From assembly GCA_017552495.1 (NCBI GenBank), contig JAFZPW010000110.1, forward strand, positions 1-6,057: a stretch of DNA of 6,057 nt, in the 5' to 3' direction. Within the stretch, counting starts at the first letter, position 1, and every line of letters begins with the position of its first letter. Under the pieces are notes generated by a model. That model saw only the letters and a program-made list of their open reading frames with translations. It searched no databases and was not told the origin of the DNA. A program made the translations under genes and the position numbers. This stretch comes from Clostridia bacterium. GTDB lineage: Bacteria > Bacillota > Clostridia > Oscillospirales > Butyricicoccaceae. This document shows, one piece after another, positions 1 to 5,335 of this stretch.

Positions 1-188
1 ATCAGAAAATCCCGCCGGTCTCCAGCGCTTTTGTGCGCCTGATAGGTGCGCTCCACCGCCGCGGGATCATAGCGATAGGGGGAAAAGCGACTCATGTCGG
101 CAAACAGATCGGGGTCGGCCTCAAACGCCTGAAAATACTCCAAAAGGCGGGGCAGCGTGGCCTCCGCCAATGTGATCGCGTTGTTCAT
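1..188 (-). CDS. N-terminal fragment of an unidentified protein downstream of recR
   Basis: Only the first 62 codons are in the window; the rest lies to the left. The ATG at 186-188 is preceded by GGAG (194-197) at 5-nt spacing, a convincing RBS. The visible protein starts MNNAITLAEATLPRL and continues with an acidic, aromatic stretch (EYFQAFEADPDLF, then RFSPYRYDP) and ends AHKSAGDRRDFL. No signal peptide or membrane segment is visible. The helical start followed by a DRRDFL stretch at the fragment end loosely recalls the N-terminus of small GNAT-type acetyltransferases, but no catalytic or acetyl-CoA motif is in view, so I do not assign a function. It follows recR by about 50 nt on the same strand, with a terminator-like hairpin between them, so it may be only partly co-transcribed with the dnaX-ebfC-recR operon. 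The shared strand, proper RBS and continuous frame to the window edge argue that it is real. Confidence 0.7.
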   Translation of the reverse strand, partial: MNNAITLAEATLPRLLEYFQAFEADPDLFADMSRFSPYRYDPAAVERTYQAHKSAGDRRDFL

Positions 189-208
189 AGATTCTCCTTC
201 TTCCGGCG

Positions 209-234
209 AAAACAGGCTCCCCGCGGGAGCCTGT
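209..234 (-). terminator. Terminator-like hairpin after recR
   Basis: A perfect 10-bp inverted repeat, ACAGGCTCCC (212-221) and GGGAGCCTGT (225-234), with a 3-nt loop lies 3 nt past the recR stop. On the minus strand the stem runs straight into TTTT, the U-tract of an intrinsic terminator, though a short one. The RBS of the next gene follows about 11 nt later, so the hairpin sits in that gene's leader. It could end most dnaX-operon transcription here or reduce expression of the downstream gene. The structure is seen directly; its efficiency is inferred. Confidence 0.6.
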
Positions 235-237
235 GCG

Positions 238-837
238 TCAAATTTCTCTTCTTCCTTCCAAGGCGCGGGTCAGCGTGACCTCATCGGAAAATTCCAGATG
301 TCCGCCCACCGGCACGCCGTAGGCCAGCCGGGTCACCTTCACGCCGAAGGGCTTGAGCAGCCGGGTGAGATAGAGCGCCGTGGTCTCGCCCTCGGTGTCG
401 GGATTGGTGGCCATGATGACCTCGCGGATGTCGTCGTCTGTGACCCGCTGAAGCAGCTCCTTGATGCGAAGCTGTTCGGGCCCCACATCGTTCAGGGGCG
501 AGATCACCCCGTGAAGCACATGATAGAGCCCGTGATACTCCCGCGTCCGCTCGATGGCGATGAGATCCTTGGGGTCGGTGACTACACAGATGGTGGAGGC
601 GTCCCGCCGGGCGTCGGCGCAGATGGGACAGACCTCACCTTCGGTGAGATTCTGGCAGACGCGGCAGGTATGGATCGAGCCCCGGGCGTCCAAAATCGCC
701 CGTGCAAACTCCTCCGCGCCCCCCTCCGGCAGACCGAGCACATGGAAAGCCAGCCGCTGGGCGCTCTTGTGGCCGATGCCCGGCAGACGCTGAAACTGCT
801 CGATGAGCTTTTCCAGTGGCGCGGCGTAATACTGCAT
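238..837 (-). CDS. recR: Recombination mediator protein RecR
   Basis: RecR works with RecF and RecO in the cytoplasm to load RecA onto gapped, SSB-coated DNA during recombinational repair. The 199-residue product has the usual family length and order. A helix-hairpin-helix DNA-binding motif lies at about 15-32 (RLPGIGHKSAQRLAFH). A four-cysteine zinc finger follows at C58, C61, C70 and C73. The Toprim domain starts at about 82 with ICVVTDPKDL and includes ATNPDTEGE (143-151). The C-terminus has the typical RecR end, with YGVPVGGHLEFSDEVTLTRA (173-192). The ATG at 835-837 has a GGAGAGG sequence (843-849) 5 nt upstream. It lies 32 nt downstream of ebfC and is last of the conserved dnaX-ebfC-recR trio. 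All key residues are present and I see no damage. Confidence 0.97.
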   Translation of the reverse strand: MQYYAAPLEKLIEQFQRLPGIGHKSAQRLAFHVLGLPEGGAEEFARAILDARGSIHTCRVCQNLTEGEVCPICADARRDASTICVVTDPKDLIAIERTREYHGLYHVLHGVISPLNDVGPEQLRIKELLQRVTDDDIREVIMATNPDTEGETTALYLTRLLKPFGVKVTRLAYGVPVGGHLEFSDEVTLTRALEGRREI

Positions 838-869
838 AGGATCCTCTCCTTCCCGCGGGCGGGCAAAAC

Positions 870-1199
870 TCAGAAGCCCAGATTCATGCCGCCGGTGAGT
901 TTCTGCATTTCCCGGCCGGTGGCTTCCTCACACTGGCGCAGCGCGTCGTTGACGGCGGTCATCACCAGATCGGTAAGCATCTCCACATCGTCGGGATCCA
1001 CAGCCTCCGGCTTGATGACCAGAGCGGTGATCTGCTTGTTTACCACGGTGGCCGTCACCGCGCCGCCGCCGGCCGAGGCGGTATATTCCAGTTTCTCCAG
1101 TTCCTCCTGCTTTTTGAGCATCTCGGCCTGGAGCTTCTGGGCCTGCTTCATCATGGCCTGCATATTCATGCCGCCGGGGATCATTTTTCCGGGTTTCAT
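870..1199 (-). CDS. ebfC: Nucleoid-associated protein, YbaB/EbfC family
   Basis: Small DNA-binding protein of the YbaB/EbfC family; characterised members form dimers that bind DNA and associate with the nucleoid. The 109-residue product has the family layout: a Met/Gln-rich start (GGMNMQAMMKQAQKLQAEM), an amphipathic helix, then the glycine turn GGGAVTATV (about 44-52). After it come the motif DPDDVEMLTDLVMTAVNDA and the typical family end (MQKLTGGMNLGF). I chose the ATG at 1197-1199 because GGAG (1208-1211) sits 8 nt upstream. The frame stays open to an earlier ATG at 1226, but that would add a non-family MMFDKGEIA segment that encodes the RBS itself. It lies between dnaX and recR on the same strand, as in Bacillus and many other bacteria. 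This conserved linkage suggests a role close to replication or repair, but its exact job there is not settled. Confidence 0.95.
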   Translation of the reverse strand: MKPGKMIPGGMNMQAMMKQAQKLQAEMLKKQEELEKLEYTASAGGGAVTATVVNKQITALVIKPEAVDPDDVEMLTDLVMTAVNDALRQCEEATGREMQKLTGGMNLGF

Positions 1200-1207
1200 C
1201 GCAATTT

Positions 1208-1214
1208 CTCCTTT
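1208..1214 (-). promoter_or_regulatory. Ribosome binding site fixing the ebfC start
   Basis: AAAGGAG on the minus strand, 8 nt before the ATG at 1197-1199. It lies inside the region that would be coding if the upstream in-frame ATG at 1226 were used. That ATG has no well-placed Shine-Dalgarno sequence, so this site decides for the shorter 109-residue protein. Confidence 0.8.
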
Positions 1215-1239
1215 ATCAAACATCAAAAATATCGAGCGG

Positions 1240-2841
1240 TTATTCCTTTACTTCCACGCCCAGCTTCCGGGCGTTTTCCAGGATCTTTTGCAGCGGGTCG
1301 TCGATCGCGCGCGGCGGCTCGTTTTTCGGCTCTGGAGCCGGGACCGTGCGGAGCGGCGCGGAAGCGTCGTCCAACGCCCGAATGCGAATATCGCCGCAGC
1401 CGCACTGCCGCGCCGCCTCCAGCAAAACAGCCTCCACGGCGGGCTTCTGAATAAAAAGCAGGCTGATCTTCTGGCAGGCGATCTCCAGCACGTCGCCGTC
1501 CTTCCGCATCTCCGACAGGTTGAGATAAGTGCGGACGCCGGAATTGACCCGGGACGACACCACCGCCATCACCTGCGAGCGGAGATTCGCGTCGCCGCCG
1601 GAAACGGGAGCCGCCGTGCGGCGGGGCTTTTTCTCCGGCGGAGCAGCCGCCGCGACGGGCGCGGGAGCCTTTTGCTCCGGTGCGGGGCGCTCGTCTTTTG
1701 GAGCGGAAGCGGGACGGCTCACGCTCGCTCCCGCGGGAAGCGGCTGGCCGGAGCGGTGCCGCAGGCACATCTTCAGCAGGCACATTTCTCCGTCGGTGCG
1801 CTTGATGGCCACCCGGGTCAGGCGGGTCAAAAGATCGCTGACACATTCGGTAAAATATTCCAGCAAGGCGGCGTCGGCCTCCTGGGCCAACTGCCGCAAA
1901 AGCGGCCCGTTTGCCGCCGAAGACGACATGAGATATTCCTCCCGCCCCGTGGCCCGCAGCAGGTAAAGATCCCGCAAAAGGCTCAAAAGCTGGTCAAAAA
2001 GCGAAACAATATCCCTCCCCTCCAGATAACAGCCGGTAAACAATTCCAGCGCGCGGGCGCCGTCGCCCGCGCAAACGGCGCGATAGATCTCCAGCACGGT
2101 CTCCGCCGAGGGGACGCCCAGCGCCGCGGTGACCCGTTCCAGATCAATCTTCCCGTCGGCGGATGCGCTGCGATCCAGCAGAGAAATCGCGTCGCGCATA
2201 CTGCCGTCGCCCAGGCGGGCCAGCAGGGACGCCGCCTGTTGGGTAAGCGCAAAGCCCTCTTCCCGGGCGATTTGAAACAGCCTTGCCGCCAGAATTTCCG
2301 GCGGAATGCGGCGGAAATCATACCGCTGGCAACGGGACAGAATGGTGGCAGGCACCTTGTGAATCTCGGTGGTGGCCAGGATGAACAGCACATGCTCCGG
2401 CGGCTCCTCCAGCGTTTTGAGCAGCGCGTTAAAGGCGCCGGGCGAGAGCATATGCACCTCGTCAATGATATAGACCCGCTTTTTCAGCGCGGCGGGCGAA
2501 AAGGCCGCCTCGTCGCGGATCTCGCGAATGTTGTCCACGCCGTTGTTGGAGGCGGCGTCGATCTCGCTCACATCCAGCGCCGCGTCCTCCAGAATCGAAC
2601 GGCAGGCCGCGCAGGTATTGCAGGGATTTCCGTTTTCCGGATGCTCGCAGCACACCGCCCGGGCCAAAATCTTGGCACAGGTGGTCTTGCCCGTTCCCCG
2701 GGTGCCGGTGAACAGATAGGCGTGACTGGTGCGGCCGTTCTGCACCTGATTGCGCAGGGCGGTAACGATATGATCCTGTCCGAACACATCGTCGAACACC
2801 AGCGGCCGCCATTTGCGGTAAAGCGCCAGATGCTCTGCCAC
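1240..2841 (-). CDS. dnaX: DNA polymerase III subunit gamma/tau
   Basis: DnaX is the ATPase core of the clamp loader; it opens the beta sliding clamp and ties the polymerases to the helicase at the fork. The 533-residue product opens with the family signature ALYRKWRPLVFDDVFGQ (6-22). Walker A is GTRGTGKTT (46-54). The zinc module uses C74, C77 and C80 plus C64 or C65. Walker B is VYIIDEVH (123-130), sensor 1 lies around LATTEIHK (155-162), the arginine finger is SRC (169-171) and sensor 2 is GSMRD (213-217). Domain III follows to about 362. A Pro/Ala-rich linker (about 366-413) leads to a C-terminal tau-like region ending DPLQKILENARKLGVEVKE. The start is GTG at 2841, supported by the conserved N-terminus and a GGAGG 7 nt upstream. 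Length suits a full tau form. It lies just downstream of the SRP RNA and upstream of ebfC and recR, with no separate promoter that I can identify. Confidence 0.98.
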   Translation of the reverse strand: MAEHLALYRKWRPLVFDDVFGQDHIVTALRNQVQNGRTSHAYLFTGTRGTGKTTCAKILARAVCCEHPENGNPCNTCAACRSILEDAALDVSEIDAASNNGVDNIREIRDEAAFSPAALKKRVYIIDEVHMLSPGAFNALLKTLEEPPEHVLFILATTEIHKVPATILSRCQRYDFRRIPPEILAARLFQIAREEGFALTQQAASLLARLGDGSMRDAISLLDRSASADGKIDLERVTAALGVPSAETVLEIYRAVCAGDGARALELFTGCYLEGRDIVSLFDQLLSLLRDLYLLRATGREEYLMSSSAANGPLLRQLAQEADAALLEYFTECVSDLLTRLTRVAIKRTDGEMCLLKMCLRHRSGQPLPAGASVSRPASAPKDERPAPEQKAPAPVAAAAPPEKKPRRTAAPVSGGDANLRSQVMAVVSSRVNSGVRTYLNLSEMRKDGDVLEIACQKISLLFIQKPAVEAVLLEAARQCGCGDIRIRALDDASAPLRTVPAPEPKNEPPRAIDDPLQKILENARKLGVEVKE

Positions 2842-2845
2842 GGCG

Positions 2846-2854
2846 CTCCCTCCC
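2846..2854 (-). promoter_or_regulatory. Ribosome binding site for the GTG start of dnaX
   Basis: GGGAGGGAG on the minus strand contains GGAGG (2849-2853) 7 nt before the GTG start codon. No ATG lies at the conserved N-terminus, so this strong Shine-Dalgarno is what supports the GTG. Confidence 0.75.
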
Positions 2855-2873
2855 TTCTTACAAAAAGCTGCAT

Positions 2874-2893
2874 ATAAAACAGGCGGCCTGCCC
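2874..2893 (-). terminator. Possible weak terminator at the 3' end of the SRP RNA
   Basis: On the minus strand a short stem, GGCAGG with CCTGTT around a CCG loop (two G-T pairs), is followed by more T's (TTTTAT in all). It could set the 3' end of the SRP RNA while allowing read-through into dnaX, which starts about 35 nt further on. The stem is short, so this is tentative. The same GGCCGCC segment could instead pair with GGCGGCC near the RNA 5' end. Confidence 0.3.
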
Positions 2894-3117
2894 CTTCACG
2901 CAAATGCTTTTCTCCATAATCAGCCCCAAGGCGGACGCAAGCCGGTTGGCCGCGGCACACGCGACATGCCGCTTAATGCTGCTCGGTTCCCCGCCTGACA
3001 TGGTTCACAGCCACGCGCTGCGCGGGACCGGCAAGGTACCGGCCTTGGAGCTGATTACAGAGAAAAACGTCCGCTGCGCGCCGTGGGATCGGCCGCCGTT
3101 GTCCTGACGTTCTCAAC
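2883..3117 (-). ncRNA. ffs: Signal recognition particle RNA, long Gram-positive type
   Basis: RNA scaffold of the signal recognition particle, which binds Ffh and directs nascent membrane and secreted proteins to the translocon. On the minus strand the core GTGAACCATGTCAGG (complement of 2995-3009) leads into a stem-loop CGG-GGAA-CCG, then AGCAGCATTAAGCG, the Ffh-binding domain. The common bacterial version has stem UCC/GGA around the same GGAA tetraloop, so the stem here has changed on both sides with pairing kept. The long helix 5 is visible: 3043-3056 pairs with 2918-2931 (14 bp, one G-T) and continues into TTTTCTC/GAGAAAA. A 5' domain closed by AACGTC (3106-3111) and GACGTT (3066-3071) marks the long form with an Alu-like domain, not the short E. 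coli 4.5S form. A promoter lies immediately upstream. Position before dnaX matches Bacillus scr. Both ends are estimates, good to about 10 nt. Confidence 0.94.
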
Positions 3118-3124
3118 AATTTTT

Positions 3125-3153
3125 ATTATATACGATTTTTTCCCGGTTTTCAA
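3125..3153 (-). promoter_or_regulatory. SigA-type promoter for SRP RNA and the dnaX operon
   Basis: On the minus strand, -35 TTGAAA (3148-3153) and -10 TATAAT (3125-3130) are separated by exactly 17 bp: 5 of 6 and 6 of 6 consensus matches. The predicted start is near 3117-3118, where the SRP RNA begins. The -35 box contains the TGA stop of the upstream cyclase gene. As no other clear promoter lies before dnaX, it probably also feeds dnaX-ebfC-recR. Confidence 0.9.
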
Positions 3154-4787
3154 TCCATCAAATCAATATTTTTCACATCGGCGATCAACATATGCCCCGG
3201 CGCGTGGGTAATGGCAAAGGGCGGGCAAACGTTCATCACCACCGACTGGGGCGTAACGCCGCATGGCCAGAACACCGGGATCTCGCCCTCCCGCACCGTT
3301 ACCGCTTCGCCGAAATCGGGACGGGACAGGTCGCGGATGCCGATGGCACGGGGATCGCCCATCTGGATGGGCGCGCCGTGAACCCGGGGCATCCGGGCGG
3401 TGATTTCTCGTGCCTTTTCCGCCATGTCCGGCGTCATGGGCCGCATACTCACCACCATTTTCCCGGAAAAGGCCCCATAGGGGACACAGTCGATATTGGT
3501 GCGGTACATGGGGACATTTTTCCCCTCTTCGATGTGGCGGACGGGCACGCCCGCCCGCAAAAGCGCGTCTTCAAAGGAAAAACTGCACCCGATCAAAAAG
3601 GCCGTCAGATCGTCGTTCCACCATTCCTCCACGTCCAGCGGCTCGTCTGTCAGCACGCCGTCACGCCACACCCGGTACCTGGGAAAATCCCGGGCAAGAT
3701 CCACGTCGGAGGCGATGGTCTTCAGCCGGCGGCTGCCTGCTTCGCCCTCCTCCAAAACGGGGCAGGAAAAGGGGTTGCGCCGGGCAAACTCCCGAAAATC
3801 AGCCGCCAGCGCCGAGGGCAGGACCAGGAGATTGCATTGCGCATATCCGGCGCACATCCCCGCCGTAGGGCGCACCAGCGCGTCCCGCCGGAAGATGCGG
3901 CGGGCGGTTTTGGGCTCCATGGCGGAAAAATCCGGAAGCGCCAGCGCCTGGCGCAGCGCCCGCAGGACGGCGAAATTCTCTTCCTGGCTGAGATGATCCA
4001 CCGTCAGCTCAGCCGCGCCCGTGATGCCGTCGACGCAGCCCTGCGCCACGATGGTGCGCAGAATTTTTTCCTCCTGCTTTTCCGTTGAGAGCAGATCCCG
4101 TCCGGTGATGGCGCTCAAAACGGCGCAGATCCCCCAACCCCACCAGTTGGAAACGCCGGCCGTCAGCGTAAAATCCGCCGCCGCCTCGGCGCAGATCTCC
4201 CTGCCGTTATCCACCCGGCTCTCCACGATGCTCCGCAGCGCGCCCATACCCAGCTCGTTGCCGCCGTCGCCAATGCCCACGGTGGTCACCCCCTGAGCGT
4301 AAAGCAGCAGATCGGTGTCGGACAAAAGCTCATCGATGATCTCGCCCCGGGCGTTGTGATAATGCCCGTCGGCCCCCTTGCCGGGGCGTTCGATGGCGAT
4401 GATATGGGTGGGCCGGTGATGCTTGAAAAGCTGATAACAATAGGCTGCCGCCCCCCGCTTGGGAACGCAGTAAACGTCGGCGCCGGGCGCGGCGATCTCG
4501 CAGGCCGCCAAAATCGCGGCGCAGGAGGCCTCGTCGGTGACAATGGCCGCTTTTTTCCCGATGGCCGCCAGACCGCGGGCGATGTTCACCGCGCCCACGG
4601 GGCCGTCGGTCTCTCCCGTTCCGCCCGCCCGCTGCACCGGAAAGCCGGAGAGGATAAACACCTCGCCCGCCCCTAAAAGGCTGCGGCCCAGCTCCTCCAG
4701 ATCGGGCCGGGGCAAGTCGCGGGTCAGGCCCCGGCGGCCGGGATCGGCCTCCAGCACCCGCCAGATCCGCTGATATACCGTTTCCAT
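3150..4787 (-). CDS. Two-domain D-glutamate cyclase-like protein (DUF4392-DUF1445 fusion)
   Basis: Probably converts D-glutamate to 5-oxo-D-proline in the cytoplasm, the reaction known for mammalian DGLUCY, which contains the same two domains. The 545-residue product has an N-terminal DUF4392-like half (about 20-285) with GFPVQRAGGTGETDGPVGA (48-66), IERPG (132-136), GIGDGGNELGMG (171-182) and SNWWGWG (213-219). The C-terminal DUF1445 (YcsI/UPF0317 'hydro-lyase') half covers about 290-545. Its motifs are RPTAGMCAGYAQCNL (306-320), FLIGCSFSFEDALL (397-410), NVPMYRTNIDC (424-434), HGAPIQMGDPRAIGI (470-484), FWPCGVTPQ (506-514) and ITHAPGHMLIAD (526-537). As I recall, DGLUCY has the opposite order. 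I chose the ATG at 4785-4787 because GGAGG sits 8 nt upstream and an extended -10 promoter lies just before; the frame is open to an earlier ATG at 4895, which would span that promoter. It is monocistronic, upstream of the SRP RNA. Domain assignment is firm; substrate is inferred. Confidence 0.9.
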   Translation of the reverse strand: METVYQRIWRVLEADPGRRGLTRDLPRPDLEELGRSLLGAGEVFILSGFPVQRAGGTGETDGPVGAVNIARGLAAIGKKAAIVTDEASCAAILAACEIAAPGADVYCVPKRGAAAYCYQLFKHHRPTHIIAIERPGKGADGHYHNARGEIIDELLSDTDLLLYAQGVTTVGIGDGGNELGMGALRSIVESRVDNGREICAEAAADFTLTAGVSNWWGWGICAVLSAITGRDLLSTEKQEEKILRTIVAQGCVDGITGAAELTVDHLSQEENFAVLRALRQALALPDFSAMEPKTARRIFRRDALVRPTAGMCAGYAQCNLLVLPSALAADFREFARRNPFSCPVLEEGEAGSRRLKTIASDVDLARDFPRYRVWRDGVLTDEPLDVEEWWNDDLTAFLIGCSFSFEDALLRAGVPVRHIEEGKNVPMYRTNIDCVPYGAFSGKMVVSMRPMTPDMAEKAREITARMPRVHGAPIQMGDPRAIGIRDLSRPDFGEAVTVREGEIPVFWPCGVTPQSVVMNVCPPFAITHAPGHMLIADVKNIDLMD

Positions 4788-4795
4788 CGTTTTGC

Positions 4796-4800
4796 CCTCC
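4796..4800 (-). promoter_or_regulatory. Ribosome binding site fixing the cyclase start
   Basis: GGAGG on the minus strand, 8 nt before the ATG at 4785-4787. It supports a 545-residue protein over a 581-residue version starting at 4895, which would extend through the predicted promoter. Confidence 0.75.
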
Positions 4801-4816
4801 GTCACCGTTTTGCACC

Positions 4817-4845
4817 AGTATAACACAAACTTCCGAAAAAAGGAA
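4817..4845 (-). promoter_or_regulatory. Extended -10 promoter for the cyclase gene
   Basis: On the minus strand the -10 TATACT (4817-4822) is preceded by TGT, giving the TGn extended -10 element. At 17-bp spacing the -35 is TTCCTT (4840-4845), a weak match. Extended -10 promoters tolerate a poor -35. The predicted start near 4810 leaves a leader of about 23 nt. A small CTTCC/GGAAG inverted repeat overlaps the -35 and spacer. Confidence 0.55.
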
Positions 4846-4888
4846 GCCGCAATTTTCCCCGTTTGCGGGAGATTTTGCCCGCTTTCCC

Positions 4889-4917
4889 TTGACATCCGGC
4901 AGAAGATATTGTAAAGT
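4889..4917 (+). promoter_or_regulatory. Promoter for the tRNA-Ser repeat unit
   Basis: A perfect -35 TTGACA (4889-4894) lies 17 bp before TAAAGT (4912-4917), which matches 4 of 6 positions of the -10 consensus. It points right, away from the cyclase promoter, and is the only good plus-strand promoter I see before the tRNA at 5336. The transcript would start near 4924 and run through both 180-bp repeats, the tRNA and the terminator at 5429-5475. The leader 4924-4975 holds a small hairpin (TGCCG/CGGCA, about 4926-4940) and otherwise nothing I recognise. Confidence 0.6.
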
Positions 4918-4975
4918 AAATACGTTGCCGTTTCCCGGCAGCGCGAAGCGGGCTCCGGCCTTTCTCACCGAATAC

Positions 4976-5042
4976 GGAGGGCTACGCAAGCGGTCGAAAA
5001 GGCAGCACTCGAAATGCACGCTGCGTCTGACCGTTTTCTCCG
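4976..5042 (+). pseudogene. Degenerate tRNA-Ser-like head of repeat copy 1
   Basis: Starts GGAGGGCTACGCAAGCGG and keeps the anticodon region GCAGCACTCGAAATGC, with CGA at 5010-5012, as in the intact tRNA-Ser(CGA). The true long variable arm and T arm are missing: the sequence goes from the anticodon arm to TTTTCTCCG (5034-5042), which can still pair with the 5' end. The D arm is diverged from the intact gene. It cannot make a normal tRNA. Instead it can form a nested hairpin, CGGTC/GACCG (4991-4995 with 5029-5033) and GCAGC/GCTGC (5002-5006 with 5020-5024). Confidence 0.7.
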
Positions 5043-5155
5043 CTGAAAATCCTTGATTTATAAGGGTTTTCGCCGGTTCTAATTTCAAAATTTCATATCG
5101 TTCTTGCCTGTTTTTCTTGCATTTTCTCAGCGCACGGAAGACAGTTGAGATATAC
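4976..5155 (+). repeat. 180-bp tandem repeat, copy 1 (diverged)
   Basis: First of two tandem 180-bp units. By hand alignment it differs from copy 2 at about 20 of 180 positions. About 15 of these fall in the first 65 nt, the tRNA-like part. The remainder has only about 5 changes and includes two identical blocks, 5031-5076 (46 nt) and 5081-5128 (48 nt). Each unit carries a 15-bp imperfect hairpin (here 5040-5054 with 5062-5076, loop GATTTAT) and an AT-rich tail reaching the next tRNA-like head. No protein gene is supported here. Confidence 0.93.
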
Positions 5156-5222
5156 GGAGAGTTGTCCGAGTGGTCGAAGGTGCAGCACTCGAAATGCGCG
5201 TTGGCTCTGGCCGTTTTCTCCG
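5156..5222 (+). pseudogene. Truncated tRNA-Ser(CGA)-like head of repeat copy 2
   Basis: The first 42 nt (5156-5197) differ from the intact tRNA-Ser at one position only (A for G at 5184, in the anticodon stem). After the anticodon arm the sequences part: the variable and T arms are replaced by a shorter segment with GGC-TCTG-GCC, then TTCTCCG. The acceptor can still form GGAGAG/TTCTCC (one G-T). Against the 88-nt gene about 18 nt are missing, including the T loop, so a functional serine tRNA is not expected. CGA is at 5190-5192. Confidence 0.8.
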
Positions 5223-5335
5223 CTGAAAATCCTTGATTTATAAGGGTTTTCGCCGGATCGAATTTCAAAATTTCATATCGTTCTTGCCTGTTTTTCTTGC
5301 ATTTTCTCTGCGCACGGAAAACAGTTGAGATACAC
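5156..5335 (+). repeat. 180-bp tandem repeat, copy 2
   Basis: Second 180-bp unit, ending exactly where the intact tRNA-Ser begins, so the three heads start at 4976, 5156 and 5336. The hairpin is at 5220-5234 with 5242-5256: 14 of 15 positions pair, two as G-T. The tail (about 5261-5335) is AT-rich, and I see no good promoter in it. Because 180 is a multiple of 3, minus-strand open frames show a 60-codon peptide repeat across the array; this is a by-product of the DNA repeat. Confidence 0.93.

Noticed and set aside
1223..1846. Possible programmed -1 frameshift in dnaX (GAG AAA AAG near codons 403-405) giving a short gamma protein
   Set aside because: The heptamer would be G AAA AAG, not the A AAA AAG of the E. 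coli case. The -1 frame stays open past the normal dnaX stop to 1223, so a shift would not make a truncated gamma form.
157..2877. A 906-codon open frame on the plus strand
   Set aside because: It runs antisense through recR, ebfC and dnaX, all identified by family motifs. It is Arg/Gly/His-rich and has no recognisable domain. Long antisense frames are common in GC-rich coding DNA.
2904..3107. A 67-codon plus-strand open frame
   Set aside because: It lies antisense to the SRP RNA and has no RBS or family motif that I can see.
3192..4088. A 298-codon plus-strand open frame
   Set aside because: It is antisense to the cyclase gene, with His/Gly/Arg-rich low-information composition and no recognised domain.
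4330..5268. A 312-codon minus-strand frame containing a 60-codon peptide repeat (PAKTLINQGFSAEKT)
   Set aside because: The peptide repeat simply reflects the 180-bp DNA repeat, a multiple of 3. The frame crosses the tRNA-like heads and then overlaps the cyclase gene out of frame.
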